Origin: Chitinimonas koreensis
GTDB taxonomy: Bacteria > Pseudomonadota > Gammaproteobacteria > Burkholderiales > Chitinimonadaceae
Assembly (NCBI RefSeq): GCF_014353015.1
Contig: NZ_CP060704.1
Coordinates: 1,885,001-1,949,000 of the forward strand
Reading direction: 5' to 3'
DNA length: 64,000 nt
The notes below the pieces were generated by a model. That model was not told where the DNA came from, ran no database searches, and worked only from the letters and a program-made list of their open reading frames with translations. This document shows, piece by piece, positions 44,630 through 52,582 of this stretch (the first letter of the stretch is position 1; each line of letters starts with the position of its first letter). Position numbers and translations under genes: made by a program.

Positions 44630-45583
44630 TTACTTCAGCGTGTCGAGGTACTTGTCGGCATCGAGCGCGGCCTGGCAGCCGGTCGCGGCGCTGGTGATGG
44701 CCTGGCGGTAGACGTGGTCCTGCACGTCGCCCGAGGCGAACACGCCGGGGATGCTGGTCGCCGTCGCGTTCCCTTCGCGGCCGCCGCGGGTGACGATGTA
44801 GCCGTTTTCCATCTCGAGCTGGCCGGCGAAGATGTCGGTGTTGGGCTTGTGGCCGATGGCGATGAAGCAGCCGGTCAGCTCCAGGTTCTTGGTCGAGCCG
44901 TCCTGCGTCGACTTCACCCGCACGCCGGTCACGCCGCTGTCGTCGCCGAGCACCTCGTCGAGCGTGGCGTTCAGTTCCAGGCTGATCTTGCCCGACTCGA
45001 CCTTCTCCATCAGGTGCTCGATCAGGATCTTCTCGGCGCGGAAGGTGTCGCGGCGGTGGATCAGGGTGACGTGGCTGGCGATGTTGGCGAGGTAGAGCGC
45101 TTCCTCGACCGCGGTGTTGCCGCCGCCGACCACGCAGACCTTCTGGTTGCGGTAGAAGAAGCCGTCGCAGGTGGCGCAGCCCGACACGCCGCGGCCGTGG
45201 AAGGCCTCTTCCGACGGCAGGCCGAGGTATTGCGCCGAGGCGCCGGTGGCGATGATCAGCGCGTCGCAGGTGTATTCGCCGGAGTCGCCGATCAGGCGGA
45301 TCGGCTTCTCGGTCAACTTCGCGGTGTGGATGTGGTCGAACACGATCTCGGTGCCGAAGCGCTCGGCGTGTTTCTGGAAGCGCTGCATCAGCTCGGGGCC
45401 CTGCACGCCGTCGGCATCGGCCGGCCAGTTGTCGACGTCGGTGGTGGTCATCAGCTGGCCGCCCTGGGCAAGGCCGGTCACCAGCAGCGGCTTGCGGTTG
45501 GCGCGGGCCGCGTAGACGGCGGCGGTGTAGCCGGCGGGGCCGGAACCGAGGATCAGCAGGCTGCTGTGCTTGACGTTGGGCAT
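44630..45583 (-). CDS. trxB: Thioredoxin-disulfide reductase
   Basis: 317 residues. FAD motif ILGSGPAGYTAAVYAARAN near 11-29, redox-active CATC in VSGCATCDGFFYRNQ, NADPH motif VVGGGNTAVEEALYLA, and the C-terminal FASGDVQDHVYRQAITSAATG flavin contact. It reduces thioredoxin with NADPH in the cytosol. It diverges from the MCE operon; the Smr gene follows it. Confidence 0.98.
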   Translation of the reverse strand: MPNVKHSSLLILGSGPAGYTAAVYAARANRKPLLVTGLAQGGQLMTTTDVDNWPADADGVQGPELMQRFQKHAERFGTEIVFDHIHTAKLTEKPIRLIGDSGEYTCDALIIATGASAQYLGLPSEEAFHGRGVSGCATCDGFFYRNQKVCVVGGGNTAVEEALYLANIASHVTLIHRRDTFRAEKILIEHLMEKVESGKISLELNATLDEVLGDDSGVTGVRVKSTQDGSTKNLELTGCFIAIGHKPNTDIFAGQLEMENGYIVTRGGREGNATATSIPGVFASGDVQDHVYRQAITSAATGCQAALDADKYLDTLK

Positions 45584-45671
45584 GGCGGGTTCCTTTACTT
45601 TTAAGGACGGGCTAAGGCTGGAGACGGATCGTGGCGGCTGTGACCGACACGGTCCGGCAAAAATCCGCGAT

Positions 45672-45700
45672 AGTATAAGTCTGCGACTGTTGGGGAATTA
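45672..45700. promoter_or_regulatory. AT-rich divergent promoter region between trxB and the MCE operon
   Basis: Within an unusually AT-rich island (about 45659-45720) the minus strand carries TATACT (plus-strand 45672-45677) toward trxB, with a weak TAATTC at a 17-base spacing, and the plus strand carries TATAAG. At least one promoter is very likely here; exact boxes are uncertain. Confidence 0.4.
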
Positions 45701-45761
45701 AATTGATTGTTTCAATGCGTTCGATAGCGCCGCGAGCCTGGACAAGCGGGCGGCGGCCGGC

Positions 45762-46472
45762 ATGAGCGTGCTGCGTACCCTGCTCGATGCGATCGTCCAT
45801 CTGGTGGCCCTGCGCCGCTGGCCGGTGCGGCGCGTGCTGATGAAGCAGGTCTATTTCTCAGGCATCCAGTCGATGCCGCTGGTGCTGGCCGTCGGCGTCG
45901 CGGTCGGCGGCATCGTGGTGTCCCAGTTGCACTACCAGATCGGCCAGAGCGGCGAGGCGACGCTGCGCCTGCTGGCGTCGATCACGGTGACCGAGCTGGC
46001 GCCGTTGCTGACCGTGCTGCTGATGGCGGCGCGCTCGAGCGCGGCGATGGCCAGCGAGCTGGCGCTGATGCGCGCCAACGGCGAGCTGGCGGCGCTGGAG
46101 CGGATGGGGATCGATCTCTATGCCTACCTGGTGCTGCCGCGCATCCTCGGCATGATGCTGTCGGCCGCGGTGCTGACTTTCTATTTCGGTGTCGCCGCCA
46201 TCGTGGCCGGCGCGGTCGGCGTGGCCGGCTTCGGCTGGCGCCATTCGCTGTCGATGCTGCCGCTGTCGCTGCCCCTGCGCGACTTGCTGCTGTGCGCCGC
46301 CAAGAGCCTGGCTTTCGGCGCCGCGGTCGCAACCGTGGCCTGCGCGCGCGGCCTGGCCGCCAGCGGCAGCGGCACCGAGGTGCCGGTCGCGGCCTCGCAG
46401 GCGGTGATCCGCGGCCTGATGGCGCTGTTCGCGATCGACCTGCTGTTCATCCTGGTGCGGCACTACCTATGA
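45762..46472 (+). CDS. mlaE: MlaE-family ABC permease
   Basis: 236 residues, five or so membrane helices. The MlaE core reads KQVYFSGIQSMPLVLAVGVA, SITVTELAPLLTVLLMAARS with the conserved E-L-A-P, ALERMGIDLYAYLVLPRILG and a C-terminal membrane helix. MlaE-type permeases move phospholipids between the inner membrane and an MCE protein. The four genes from here to 48769 overlap or abut, giving one operon. The permease is normal; its ABC partner is not. Confidence 0.9.
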   Translation: MSVLRTLLDAIVHLVALRRWPVRRVLMKQVYFSGIQSMPLVLAVGVAVGGIVVSQLHYQIGQSGEATLRLLASITVTELAPLLTVLLMAARSSAAMASELALMRANGELAALERMGIDLYAYLVLPRILGMMLSAAVLTFYFGVAAIVAGAVGVAGFGWRHSLSMLPLSLPLRDLLLCAAKSLAFGAAVATVACARGLAASGSGTEVPVAASQAVIRGLMALFAIDLLFILVRHYL

Positions 46473-47032
46473 GCCTCCTGCGCCTGGACCACGAAGGCAG
46501 ACCGATCGAGTTGGCGCCGGCCGGCCGGCTGTGGCTGCCGCTGCACGGCCAGCTGCGCGAGCAGGCCTTCGGCCATGCCGCGCGCCAGCTCGCCGGGCCG
46601 CACGGCTGGCTGCCCGGCGAGGGCGGGCTGGTGGCCAATCTGCGCGTGTGGGAGAACTGCCTCTTGGCGCACAACTACTTCGGCGGCCCGCCCGCCGCCG
46701 CCGACGAGGCGCTGCTGATCGAGCTGATGGCGCGCTGCGGCCTGGCCGGGCAGGATGCGCAGGCCTTCATGGCGGCGCCGGCCGGCAGCCTCAGCGCCAA
46801 GCGGCGCCGGCTGGCCTGCGCGCTGCGCGCGCTGCTGGCGCGGCCGCGGCTGATCCTGGCCGAAGGCGAGTGGTTCGGCGGCCTCGGCGACGACGAGGTC
46901 GAACCGCTGGCTGCCGCCTTTGCCGAACTTTGTCCGGACGCTGCCTGGCTGGTGCTGGGCGGTGCCCGTCCCGATACCGTGTGGGGATTTCCCGATCGTG
47001 AAAAAACTGGCGGAACTGCAACTCCTGCGTGA
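46469..47032 (+). CDS. Degenerate ABC ATPase subunit without Walker A
   Basis: 187 residues starting MSLLRLDHEGRPIELAPAGR, overlapping mlaE by ATGA. NLRVWENCLLAHNYFGG matches the post-Q-loop segment of MlaF-like ATPases (NLTVxENV) and LSAKRRRLACALRALLARPR matches the signature to Walker B region. The GxxGxGKS Walker A loop is absent, the Walker B Asp-Glu-Pro is changed to ILAEGEW and the D-loop GLD to GLG. ATP hydrolysis is thus very unlikely. No frame shift would supply a Walker A upstream, because that sequence is mlaE. It may be a structural subunit, with a working ATPase elsewhere. Confidence 0.75.
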   Translation: MSLLRLDHEGRPIELAPAGRLWLPLHGQLREQAFGHAARQLAGPHGWLPGEGGLVANLRVWENCLLAHNYFGGPPAAADEALLIELMARCGLAGQDAQAFMAAPAGSLSAKRRRLACALRALLARPRLILAEGEWFGGLGDDEVEPLAAAFAELCPDAAWLVLGGARPDTVWGFPDREKTGGTATPA

Positions 47033-47981
47033 TGCCGACGCGCGCTTCCGCGCCCTGCCGTGGAAGCTGGCGGCCTTCGGCCTCACCGCCCTGCTCGGCG
47101 CCGGCCTCGCGCTGGCCTTCTTCGCCTGGCGGCAGGGCTATTTCGAAGACAAGACGCCGATCTACTTCATCAGCGACACCGGTACCGACCTGCGCATCGG
47201 CATGGCGGTCAAGTTCTCCGGTTTCAAGATCGGCGAGGTCACCGACCTCAAGCTGGAGAAGCAGGGCCAGGTCGGCCGCGTGCGCATCGCCACGCTGATC
47301 GAGGATCGCCACCTGAAGTGGGTGAAGGCCGATTCGATCGGCCGGGTCGGCAAGGAGGGCTTCATCGGCGACAGCTATATCGACGTCGGCATCGGCGATC
47401 CGCGCCTGCCTCCGGTCGAGCGCGACACCGAGCTCGAATTCATGCCGGCCAAGAGCCTCGACGATGTGCTGCGCGAGGTGCGCGACCGCGCCGTGCCGGT
47501 GTTCGACCAGGTCGAATTGCTGATCCGCCGCATCAACGACCCGCAGGGCGACCTGAACCAGACGCTGGCCAACCTGCGCAAGCTGTCGGCCGACCTGCAC
47601 GCCACGCGCGGCAAGGTCGACGCCGCGCTGACGCAGGTCGACCGGCTGGCCGGCAAGGAGGTGCCGGCCACGCTGGCCAGCGCGCGCCAGGCGCTCGAGC
47701 GGGCCGACCGCTCGCTGCAGAGCGTCGAGGCGCAGCTGCCGGGCCTGCTGCAGCGGACCGACCGCACGCTGGGCAATCTCGAGGCCGCCAGCGCGACCGC
47801 ACGGCAGGCGCTCGACGCCGCGGCGCCCGACGCGGTCGGCCTGGTGCGCGACAGCCGCGAGCTGGCGCGCAAGGGCAACGAGACGGTCGACGCGGTCAGC
47901 GGCGCCTGGCCGCTCAAATCGCTGCTCGATCCGCCGTCGAGCCGGCCGCCGCGCAGCGACAGTCAGGGAGCCGCGCCATGA
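46998..47981 (+). CDS. MCE/MlaD-family lipid-binding protein
   Basis: 327 residues from the GTG at 46998 (GGGGA upstream), overlapping the previous gene by 35 bases. An N-terminal anchor helix (about 25-42, FGLTALLGAGLALAFFAWRQ) is followed by one MCE domain (TPIYFISDTGTDLRIGMAVK, FSGFKIGEVTDLKLEKQGQV, GKEGFIGDSYIDVG). The C-terminal half is a long helical, coiled-coil-like tail with repeated Leu (DQVELLIRRINDPQGDLNQT onward), closer to PqiB/LetB-like or actinobacterial single-MCE proteins than to short MlaD. It should form a hexamer that shields lipids in the periplasm. Confidence 0.88.
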   Translation: MKKLAELQLLRDADARFRALPWKLAAFGLTALLGAGLALAFFAWRQGYFEDKTPIYFISDTGTDLRIGMAVKFSGFKIGEVTDLKLEKQGQVGRVRIATLIEDRHLKWVKADSIGRVGKEGFIGDSYIDVGIGDPRLPPVERDTELEFMPAKSLDDVLREVRDRAVPVFDQVELLIRRINDPQGDLNQTLANLRKLSADLHATRGKVDAALTQVDRLAGKEVPATLASARQALERADRSLQSVEAQLPGLLQRTDRTLGNLEAASATARQALDAAAPDAVGLVRDSRELARKGNETVDAVSGAWPLKSLLDPPSSRPPRSDSQGAAP

Positions 47982-48769
47982 ACAAGTTGCTGCTCATCCC
48001 GCTCGGCCTGCTGCTGGCCGCTTGCGCCAGCAAGGCGCCGCCCGAGCCCGGCCCGGCGCGCCAGGCGCGCGTGCTCAGCGAATCGGCCGCGCGCGCCAGC
48101 CTCGCCGGCCAGTGGCGCAGCGCCGCCGCGCAATGGCAGGAGGCGGCGCGCCGCCATGCCGCGCTCGACGATTGGAATGCGGCCGGCCAGGCCCTGCTCG
48201 GCGCGGCGCAGGCACTGGCCGGCCAGGGCGAGCCGGCGCAGGCCGCGGCCATGCTCGATGGCTTGGGTGCGGCGCGCTACCCGGCCGCGGTGCGCGGCGA
48301 GGCGTTGTACCAGCGGGCACTGATCGATTTGGCTGCCAAGGATTGGCCGGCCGGCCTGGCCCGGCTGGCCGCGGCGGAGGCGCTGCTGCCGGCCGACGAG
48401 CCGCTCCGCGCGGCGATCCCGAACGCCCGGGCGCGCGAGGCGCAGGCGCGCGGCGACTGGGCGGAAATGAAGCGGCAGGCCGGGCTTGCGCTGGCGGTGG
48501 CGGCGATCGAGCCGGCCGAGCGCGCCAATGCGCTGCGCCTGCGCGGTGTCGCGGCGCTGGCGCAGGGCGAGACGGCGGCAGCGCGCGGCGACCTCGATGC
48601 CGCGCTGGCGCTCGACCGCTCGCTGGCCCGGCCTGCCGGCATCGCGGCCGATCTGGCGGCGCTGGCCGACTGGGCCAGGCGGACTGGCGACCCGGCCGCG
48701 GAGGAGTGGGCGGATCGCGCGGCGGCCGTCTGCACGGCGGCGGGGCTGGCTGCGCGCCTTGATCGCTGA
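47978..48769 (+). CDS. TPR-like lipoprotein of the MCE operon
   Basis: 263 residues. MNKLLLIPLGLLLAACASKA is a lipoprotein signal with lipobox LAAC. The rest is Ala-rich helical repeats (AAAQWQEAARRHAALDDWNA, EALYQRALIDLAAKDWPAGL, EPAERANALRLRGVAALAQG) of TPR type. Its start overlaps the MCE gene stop by four bases. Many MCE operons encode an outer-membrane lipoprotein (such as PqiC or YrbA-like) that receives or guides the lipid; this one differs by its TPR build. The role is inferred. Confidence 0.8.
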   Translation: MNKLLLIPLGLLLAACASKAPPEPGPARQARVLSESAARASLAGQWRSAAAQWQEAARRHAALDDWNAAGQALLGAAQALAGQGEPAQAAAMLDGLGAARYPAAVRGEALYQRALIDLAAKDWPAGLARLAAAEALLPADEPLRAAIPNARAREAQARGDWAEMKRQAGLALAVAAIEPAERANALRLRGVAALAQGETAAARGDLDAALALDRSLARPAGIAADLAALADWARRTGDPAAEEWADRAAAVCTAAGLAARLDR

Positions 48770-48781
48770 GTGGGGGTCGGC

Positions 48782-48811
48782 TTGAGCGATGGGCCGGAAT
48801 ATGCGTATAAT
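48782..48811 (+). promoter_or_regulatory. rpsB promoter and leader
   Basis: TTGAGC (48782-48787), 18 bases, then a perfect TATAAT (48806-48811). The roughly 130-base leader before the rpsB ATG begins with a CTCCCC-AACTT-GGGGAG hairpin (48817-48833). Leaders of rpsB-tsf operons bind ribosomal protein S2 for feedback; whether this hairpin does so is not shown. Confidence 0.78.
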
Positions 48812-48946
48812 CGCTGGCTCCCCAACTTGGGGAGTAACTATCCCGTCCACGCGAGCCAGGGTGTGTCGAGGCGGCCGAGTCAATCGGCGCCGGGCATGTC
48901 GGTCGTGGGCGGCAAGTCCCTAACCCTCGCAATGGAGTATCAAGAG

Positions 48947-49671
48947 ATGTCCGTCAGCATGCGCGAAATGCTGGAGGCCGGCGTTCACTTCGGCCACCAA
49001 ACCCGTTACTGGAACCCGAAGATGGCCCCTTCATCTTCGGTCACCGCAACAAGATCCATATCGTCAACCTGGAAAAGACCCTGCCGATGTTCGAGCAGGC
49101 TCTTGCCTACGTGCGTCGCCTGGCCGCCAACAAGGGCCAGATCCTGTTCGTCGGCACCAAGCGCGCCGCCCGTGAAATCGTCCGCGAAGAAGCGCTGCGC
49201 GCCGGCACCCCGTTCGTCGACCACCGCTGGCTCGGCGGCATGCTGACCAACTACAAGACGGTCAAGCAGTCGATCAAGCGCCTGAACGAACTGCAGACCA
49301 CGCTGGCCGACGAGGGCAACGGCTACTCCAAGAAAGAGCTGCTGATGCTCAATCGCGAAGTGACCAAGCTGGAAACCTCGCTGGGCGGCATCAAGGACAT
49401 GAGCGGCCTGCCGGACGCCATCTTCGTGATCGACGTCGGCTACCAGAAGGGCACCATCGTCGAAGCCCAGAAGCTCGGCATCCCGGTCATCGGCGTGGTC
49501 GACACCAACAACTCGCCCGAAGGCATCGACTACGTGATCCCGGGTAACGACGACTCGGCTCGTGCGATCCGCCTGTACGCCCGTGGCGTGGCCGACGCGA
49601 TCCTCGAAGGCCGTGCCCAGGCCATCCAGGAAATCCTGGCCGCCGCCGGCGGCGAGGCGCAAGCCGCCTAA
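48947..49671 (+). CDS. rpsB: 30S ribosomal protein S2 (one frame break)
   Basis: MSVSMREMLEAGVHFGHQTR, then YWNPKMAP, is the S2 N-terminus. The frame breaks at the four-C run 49026-49029; a fifth C gives KMAPFIFGHRNKIHIVNLEK and joins FEQALAYVRRLAANKGQILF, RWLGGMLTNYKTVKQSIKRL and PVIGVVDTNNSPEGIDYVIP. Length after repair is about 241 residues, normal for S2. The gene is essential, so the break must be a consensus error. A terminator and a MITE separate it from tsf. Confidence 0.96.
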
Positions 49672-49709
49672 GGCTGCGGGCGTTCATCGCGCCGTCACAC
49701 GATGCAGAC

Positions 49710-49735
49710 AAAAAGGGGCGAGCAGCCCCTTTTGT
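49710..49735 (+). terminator. Rho-independent terminator after rpsB
   Basis: AAAAGGGGC (49711-49719) pairs with GCCCCTTTT (49725-49733) around a 5-base loop, followed by GTAC. It lies 39 bases after the rpsB stop and directly before the inserted element, so tsf must depend on read-through or its own promoter. Confidence 0.85.
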
Positions 49736-49737
49736 AC

Positions 49738-50005
49738 AGGCTCTGTTGACGTAAGGTTTGTGGGCCGCGTTTCGTCGGAAAGGGGCCTGATGCAAGGCGG
49801 AAATCGTGCAGCGTAGTCATCTACGCAAGCGATTTTCAACGCAGCAGCAGGCCCTTTCCGGCGAAACCCGGAGGGCCGGGCCGATTTTTGGGGCCATGCG
49901 TCGTTACGGCTCGCTGACTTATCTCGATAAGCTGCGCTTGCCGTGCCTAGCCTGGCCCCAAAACTCGGCCCGGCGCGGCCCACAAACCTTACGTCAACAG
50001 AGCCT
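49738..50005. mobile_element. 268-bp MITE-like element with 32-bp terminal inverted repeats
   Basis: The left end 49738-49769 (AGGCTCTGTTGACGTAAGGT...) and right end 49974-50005 are perfect reverse complements. Two internal inverted repeats fill the body: TTTCGTCGGAAAGGGGCCTG against CAGGCCCTTTCCGGCGAAAC, and GGGCCGATTTTTGGGGCCA against TGGCCCCAAAACTCGGCCC. The first hairpin also contains GCGTAGTCATCTACGC. It has no coding capacity. A TA lies one base outside each end (TA-C-AGGC and GCCT-C-TA), which may be a target duplication. This fits a non-autonomous transposon moved in trans. Confidence 0.82.
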
Positions 50006-50042
50006 CTAGTCCCCGAATATCGAACGATCAAGGAGTACCGAC

Positions 50043-50915
50043 ATGGCGGAAATCACCGCAAAGATGGTTGGCGAGCTGCGCGAAATGACCGGCCTGGGCA
50101 TGATGGAATGCAAGAAGGCCCTGGTCGAAGCCAACGGCGACATCAAGGCTGCCGAAGAAATCCTGCGCATCAAGAGCGGCAACAAGGCGTCCAAGGTGGC
50201 CGGCCGTACCGCCGCCGAAGGCACCGTGGCCGTGTCCGTGAACGGCAAGGTCGGCGCGCTGGCCGAAGTGAACTGCGAAACCGACTTCGTCGGCAAGGAC
50301 GCCGGCTTCCTGGCCTTCGCCAAGGCTGCCGCCGAAGCGATCGCTACCGCCAACCCGGCTTCGATCGAAGCGCTCGGCGAGGTGAAGACCGCTTCGGGCG
50401 AAACCGTCGAAGAACTGCGCAAGGCCATCATCGCCAAGCTCGGCGAGAACATCAACGTCCGCCGCTTCCAGCGCTTCGAGACCGAAGGCCAGCTGGCGAC
50501 CTACCTGCACGGCTCCAAGATCGGCGTGGTGGTCGACTACACCGGCGGCGACGAGCAACTGGGCAAGGACATCGCGATGCACATCGCCGCGTCCAAGCCG
50601 GTCTGCGTGTCGAAGGACCAGGTTTCGTCCGAGCTGATCGAATCCGAACGCAAGATCTACTCGGCCCAGGCTGCCGAAAGCGGCAAGCCGGCCGACATCG
50701 TCGCCAAGATGGTCGAAGGCCGCATCGCCAAGTACCTGGCCGAAGTCACGCTGCTGGGCCAGCCCTTCGTCAAGAATCCCGACCAGACGGTCGAGAAGCT
50801 GCTGGCCGAGAAGGGCGCCAAGGTCAACGGCTTCACCATGTACGTGGTGGGCGAAGGCATTGAAAAGAAGGTCGTCGACTTCGCAGCCGAAGTCGCCGCC
50901 GCCGCCAAGGTCTGA
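50043..50915 (+). CDS. tsf: Elongation factor Ts
   Basis: 290 residues. MAEITAKMVGELREMTGLGM and MMECKKALVEANGDIKAAEE form the UBA-like N-terminal domain; NCETDFVGKDAGFLAFAKAA is the core motif contacting EF-Tu; the C-terminal module is present (VEGRIAKYLAEVTLLGQPFV). EF-Ts exchanges GDP on EF-Tu. AAGGAGT precedes the ATG. In this genome the MITE sits in its 5' region. Confidence 0.98.
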   Translation: MAEITAKMVGELREMTGLGMMECKKALVEANGDIKAAEEILRIKSGNKASKVAGRTAAEGTVAVSVNGKVGALAEVNCETDFVGKDAGFLAFAKAAAEAIATANPASIEALGEVKTASGETVEELRKAIIAKLGENINVRRFQRFETEGQLATYLHGSKIGVVVDYTGGDEQLGKDIAMHIAASKPVCVSKDQVSSELIESERKIYSAQAAESGKPADIVAKMVEGRIAKYLAEVTLLGQPFVKNPDQTVEKLLAEKGAKVNGFTMYVVGEGIEKKVVDFAAEVAAAAKV

Positions 50916-50937
50916 TCGACCCTGGTGTTCGAGACAG

Positions 50938-50959
50938 CCGTCCGGGGCGACCCGGACGG
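50938..50959 (+). terminator. Hairpin terminator after tsf
   Basis: CCGTCCGGG (50938-50946) pairs perfectly with CCCGGACGG (50951-50959), loop GCGA, followed by TTGTTTC. The T run is interrupted, so termination may be partial. Confidence 0.7.
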
Positions 50960-51058
50960 TTGTTTCACGAACGCGGCCGGCAAACGAACTTTTCCGGCTC
51001 GCGCTGCTACAAATAAGCGATTTCGATCGCCCCCTCCATTTCCCGCAAAGGTGAGCCC

Positions 51059-51778
51059 ATGAGCCAAAGCCCCATCTACAAACGCATCCTCCTCAAGCTT
51101 TCGGGTGAAGCGCTGATGGGCGAGGACAGCTACGGCATCAACCGTGCGACCGTCGAGCGCATCGTCGCCGAGGTCAAGGAGGTGGCCGAGCTCGGCGTGC
51201 AGGTGGCGGTGGTGATCGGCGGCGGCAACATCTTCCGCGGCGTCGCCCCGGCGGCGGCCGGCATGGACCGCGCGACCGCCGACTACATGGGCATGCTGGC
51301 CACGGTGATGAACGCCATGGCCTTGCAGGACGCCATGCGCCAGCAGGGCCTGGTCAGCCGCGTGCAGTCGGCGCTGACCATCCAGCAGGTGGCCGAGCCC
51401 TATATCCGGCCCAAGGCGATCCAGTACCTCGAAGAGGGCAAGGTGGTGATCTTCGGCGCCGGCACCGGCAACCCGTTCTTCACTACCGATACCGCGGCCG
51501 CGCTGCGCGGCATGGAGATGAACGCCGACATCGTGCTCAAGGCCACCAAGGTCGACGGCGTCTACACCGACGATCCGAAGAAGAACCCCGATGCGGTGCG
51601 CTACTCCGAGCTGACCTTCGACGAGGCGATCAGCAAGAACCTCAAGGTGATGGACGCGACCGCGCTGGCGCTGTGCCGCGACCAGAACATGAACATCCGC
51701 GTGTTCAGCATCTTCAAGGTCGGCGCGCTCAAGCGCGTGGTGCTCGGCGAGGACGAGGGCACGCTGGTACACTGCTGA
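51059..51778 (+). CDS. pyrH: UMP kinase
   Basis: 239 residues of the amino-acid-kinase fold: YKRILLKLSGEALMGEDSYG at the start, VAVVIGGGNIFRG, VVIFGAGTGNPFFTTDTAAA and LKATKVDGVYTDDPKKNPDA. It phosphorylates UMP to UDP and is a hexamer controlled by GTP and UTP. AAAGGTGAG precedes the ATG. Element E follows its stop. Confidence 0.98.
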   Translation: MSQSPIYKRILLKLSGEALMGEDSYGINRATVERIVAEVKEVAELGVQVAVVIGGGNIFRGVAPAAAGMDRATADYMGMLATVMNAMALQDAMRQQGLVSRVQSALTIQQVAEPYIRPKAIQYLEEGKVVIFGAGTGNPFFTTDTAAALRGMEMNADIVLKATKVDGVYTDDPKKNPDAVRYSELTFDEAISKNLKVMDATALALCRDQNMNIRVFSIFKVGALKRVVLGEDEGTLVHC

Positions 51779-51813
51779 CCGGCCGCTTTCGAGCTTGCGA
51801 TGGCGGATAGGGG

Positions 51814-51930
51814 CGCCAGGCGGAGCCTGGCGGGATTGGCCGGCGGTGGAATATCGGCCGGTCCCTGATCGAATCCCTGCCCCCTCCGCCCCGTCCGCCG
51901 GCGGGGGAACCTCGCTGCGCTCGCTGGCTC
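51814..51930 (+). repeat. 3'-end intergenic element, copy E (diverged, short form)
   Basis: It starts 36 bases after the pyrH stop with hairpin CGCCAGGC-GGA-GCCTGGCG (51814-51832). Then come CCCTGATCGAATCCCTGCCC, CCTCCGCCCC, GGGGGAACCTCGCTGCGCTC and GCTGGCTCC, in the same order as copies A to D. The long CAAAGTC hairpin is missing. It is on the plus strand because pyrH is, so polarity relative to the gene is conserved. Confidence 0.6.
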
Positions 51931-52013
51931 CATTCCGCCATTCGGCCCAATTCATTCCGGCGCGGGTGTTTGATCCGCGCTTTTTACTCGATGACTACAC
52001 AGGAGCGAGAAGC

Positions 52014-52571
52014 ATGATCGCCGACGTGAAAAAGAATACCGAACAGAAGATGCAGAAGTCGGTGGAGAACCTGAAGGCCAATCTGGCCAAGGTGCGCACC
52101 GGCCGGGCCCATACCGGGCTGCTCGACCATATCACCGTCGACTACTACGGCAATCCGACCCCGATCAACCAGGTCGCCAGCGTGTCGCTGATGGATGCGC
52201 GCACGCTGTCGGTGTCGCCGTTCGAGAAGAAGATGGGCGCCGCCATCGAGAAGGCGATCCGCGATTCCGACCTCGGCCTCAATCCGGCCTCGATGGGCGA
52301 CGTGGTGCGCGTGCCGATGCCTGCGCTGACCGAGGAACGCCGGCGCGACCTGATCAAGGTGGTGCGCGGCGAGGCCGAAGACAGCCGGGTCGCCGTGCGC
52401 AACCTGCGCCGCGACGCCAACGAGCAGATGAAGAAGGCGCTCAAGGACAAGGCGATCTCGGAAGACGACGAGCGCCGCGGCCAGGACGACGTGCAGAAGC
52501 TGACCGATCGCTACATCGCCGAGATCGACAAGCACCTGGCGGAAAAAGAAAAAGAGTTGTTGACGGTCTGA
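52014..52571 (+). CDS. frr: Ribosome recycling factor
   Basis: 185 residues, the exact family length. MIADVKKNTEQKMQKSVENL, KVRTGRAHTGLLDHITVDYY, RVPMPALTEERRRDLIKVVR and AVRNLRRDANEQMKKALKDK are RRF signatures. With EF-G it splits the post-termination ribosome. AGGAGCGAGAAGC precedes the ATG. Confidence 0.98.
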   Translation: MIADVKKNTEQKMQKSVENLKANLAKVRTGRAHTGLLDHITVDYYGNPTPINQVASVSLMDARTLSVSPFEKKMGAAIEKAIRDSDLGLNPASMGDVVRVPMPALTEERRRDLIKVVRGEAEDSRVAVRNLRRDANEQMKKALKDKAISEDDERRGQDDVQKLTDRYIAEIDKHLAEKEKELLTV

Positions 52572-52582
52572 TCGGCGACATC

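Noticed and set aside
49806..50009. A 67-codon frame within the element between rpsB and tsf
   Set aside because: It lies wholly within inverted repeats and has no ribosome site or similarity; the element is best read as non-coding.
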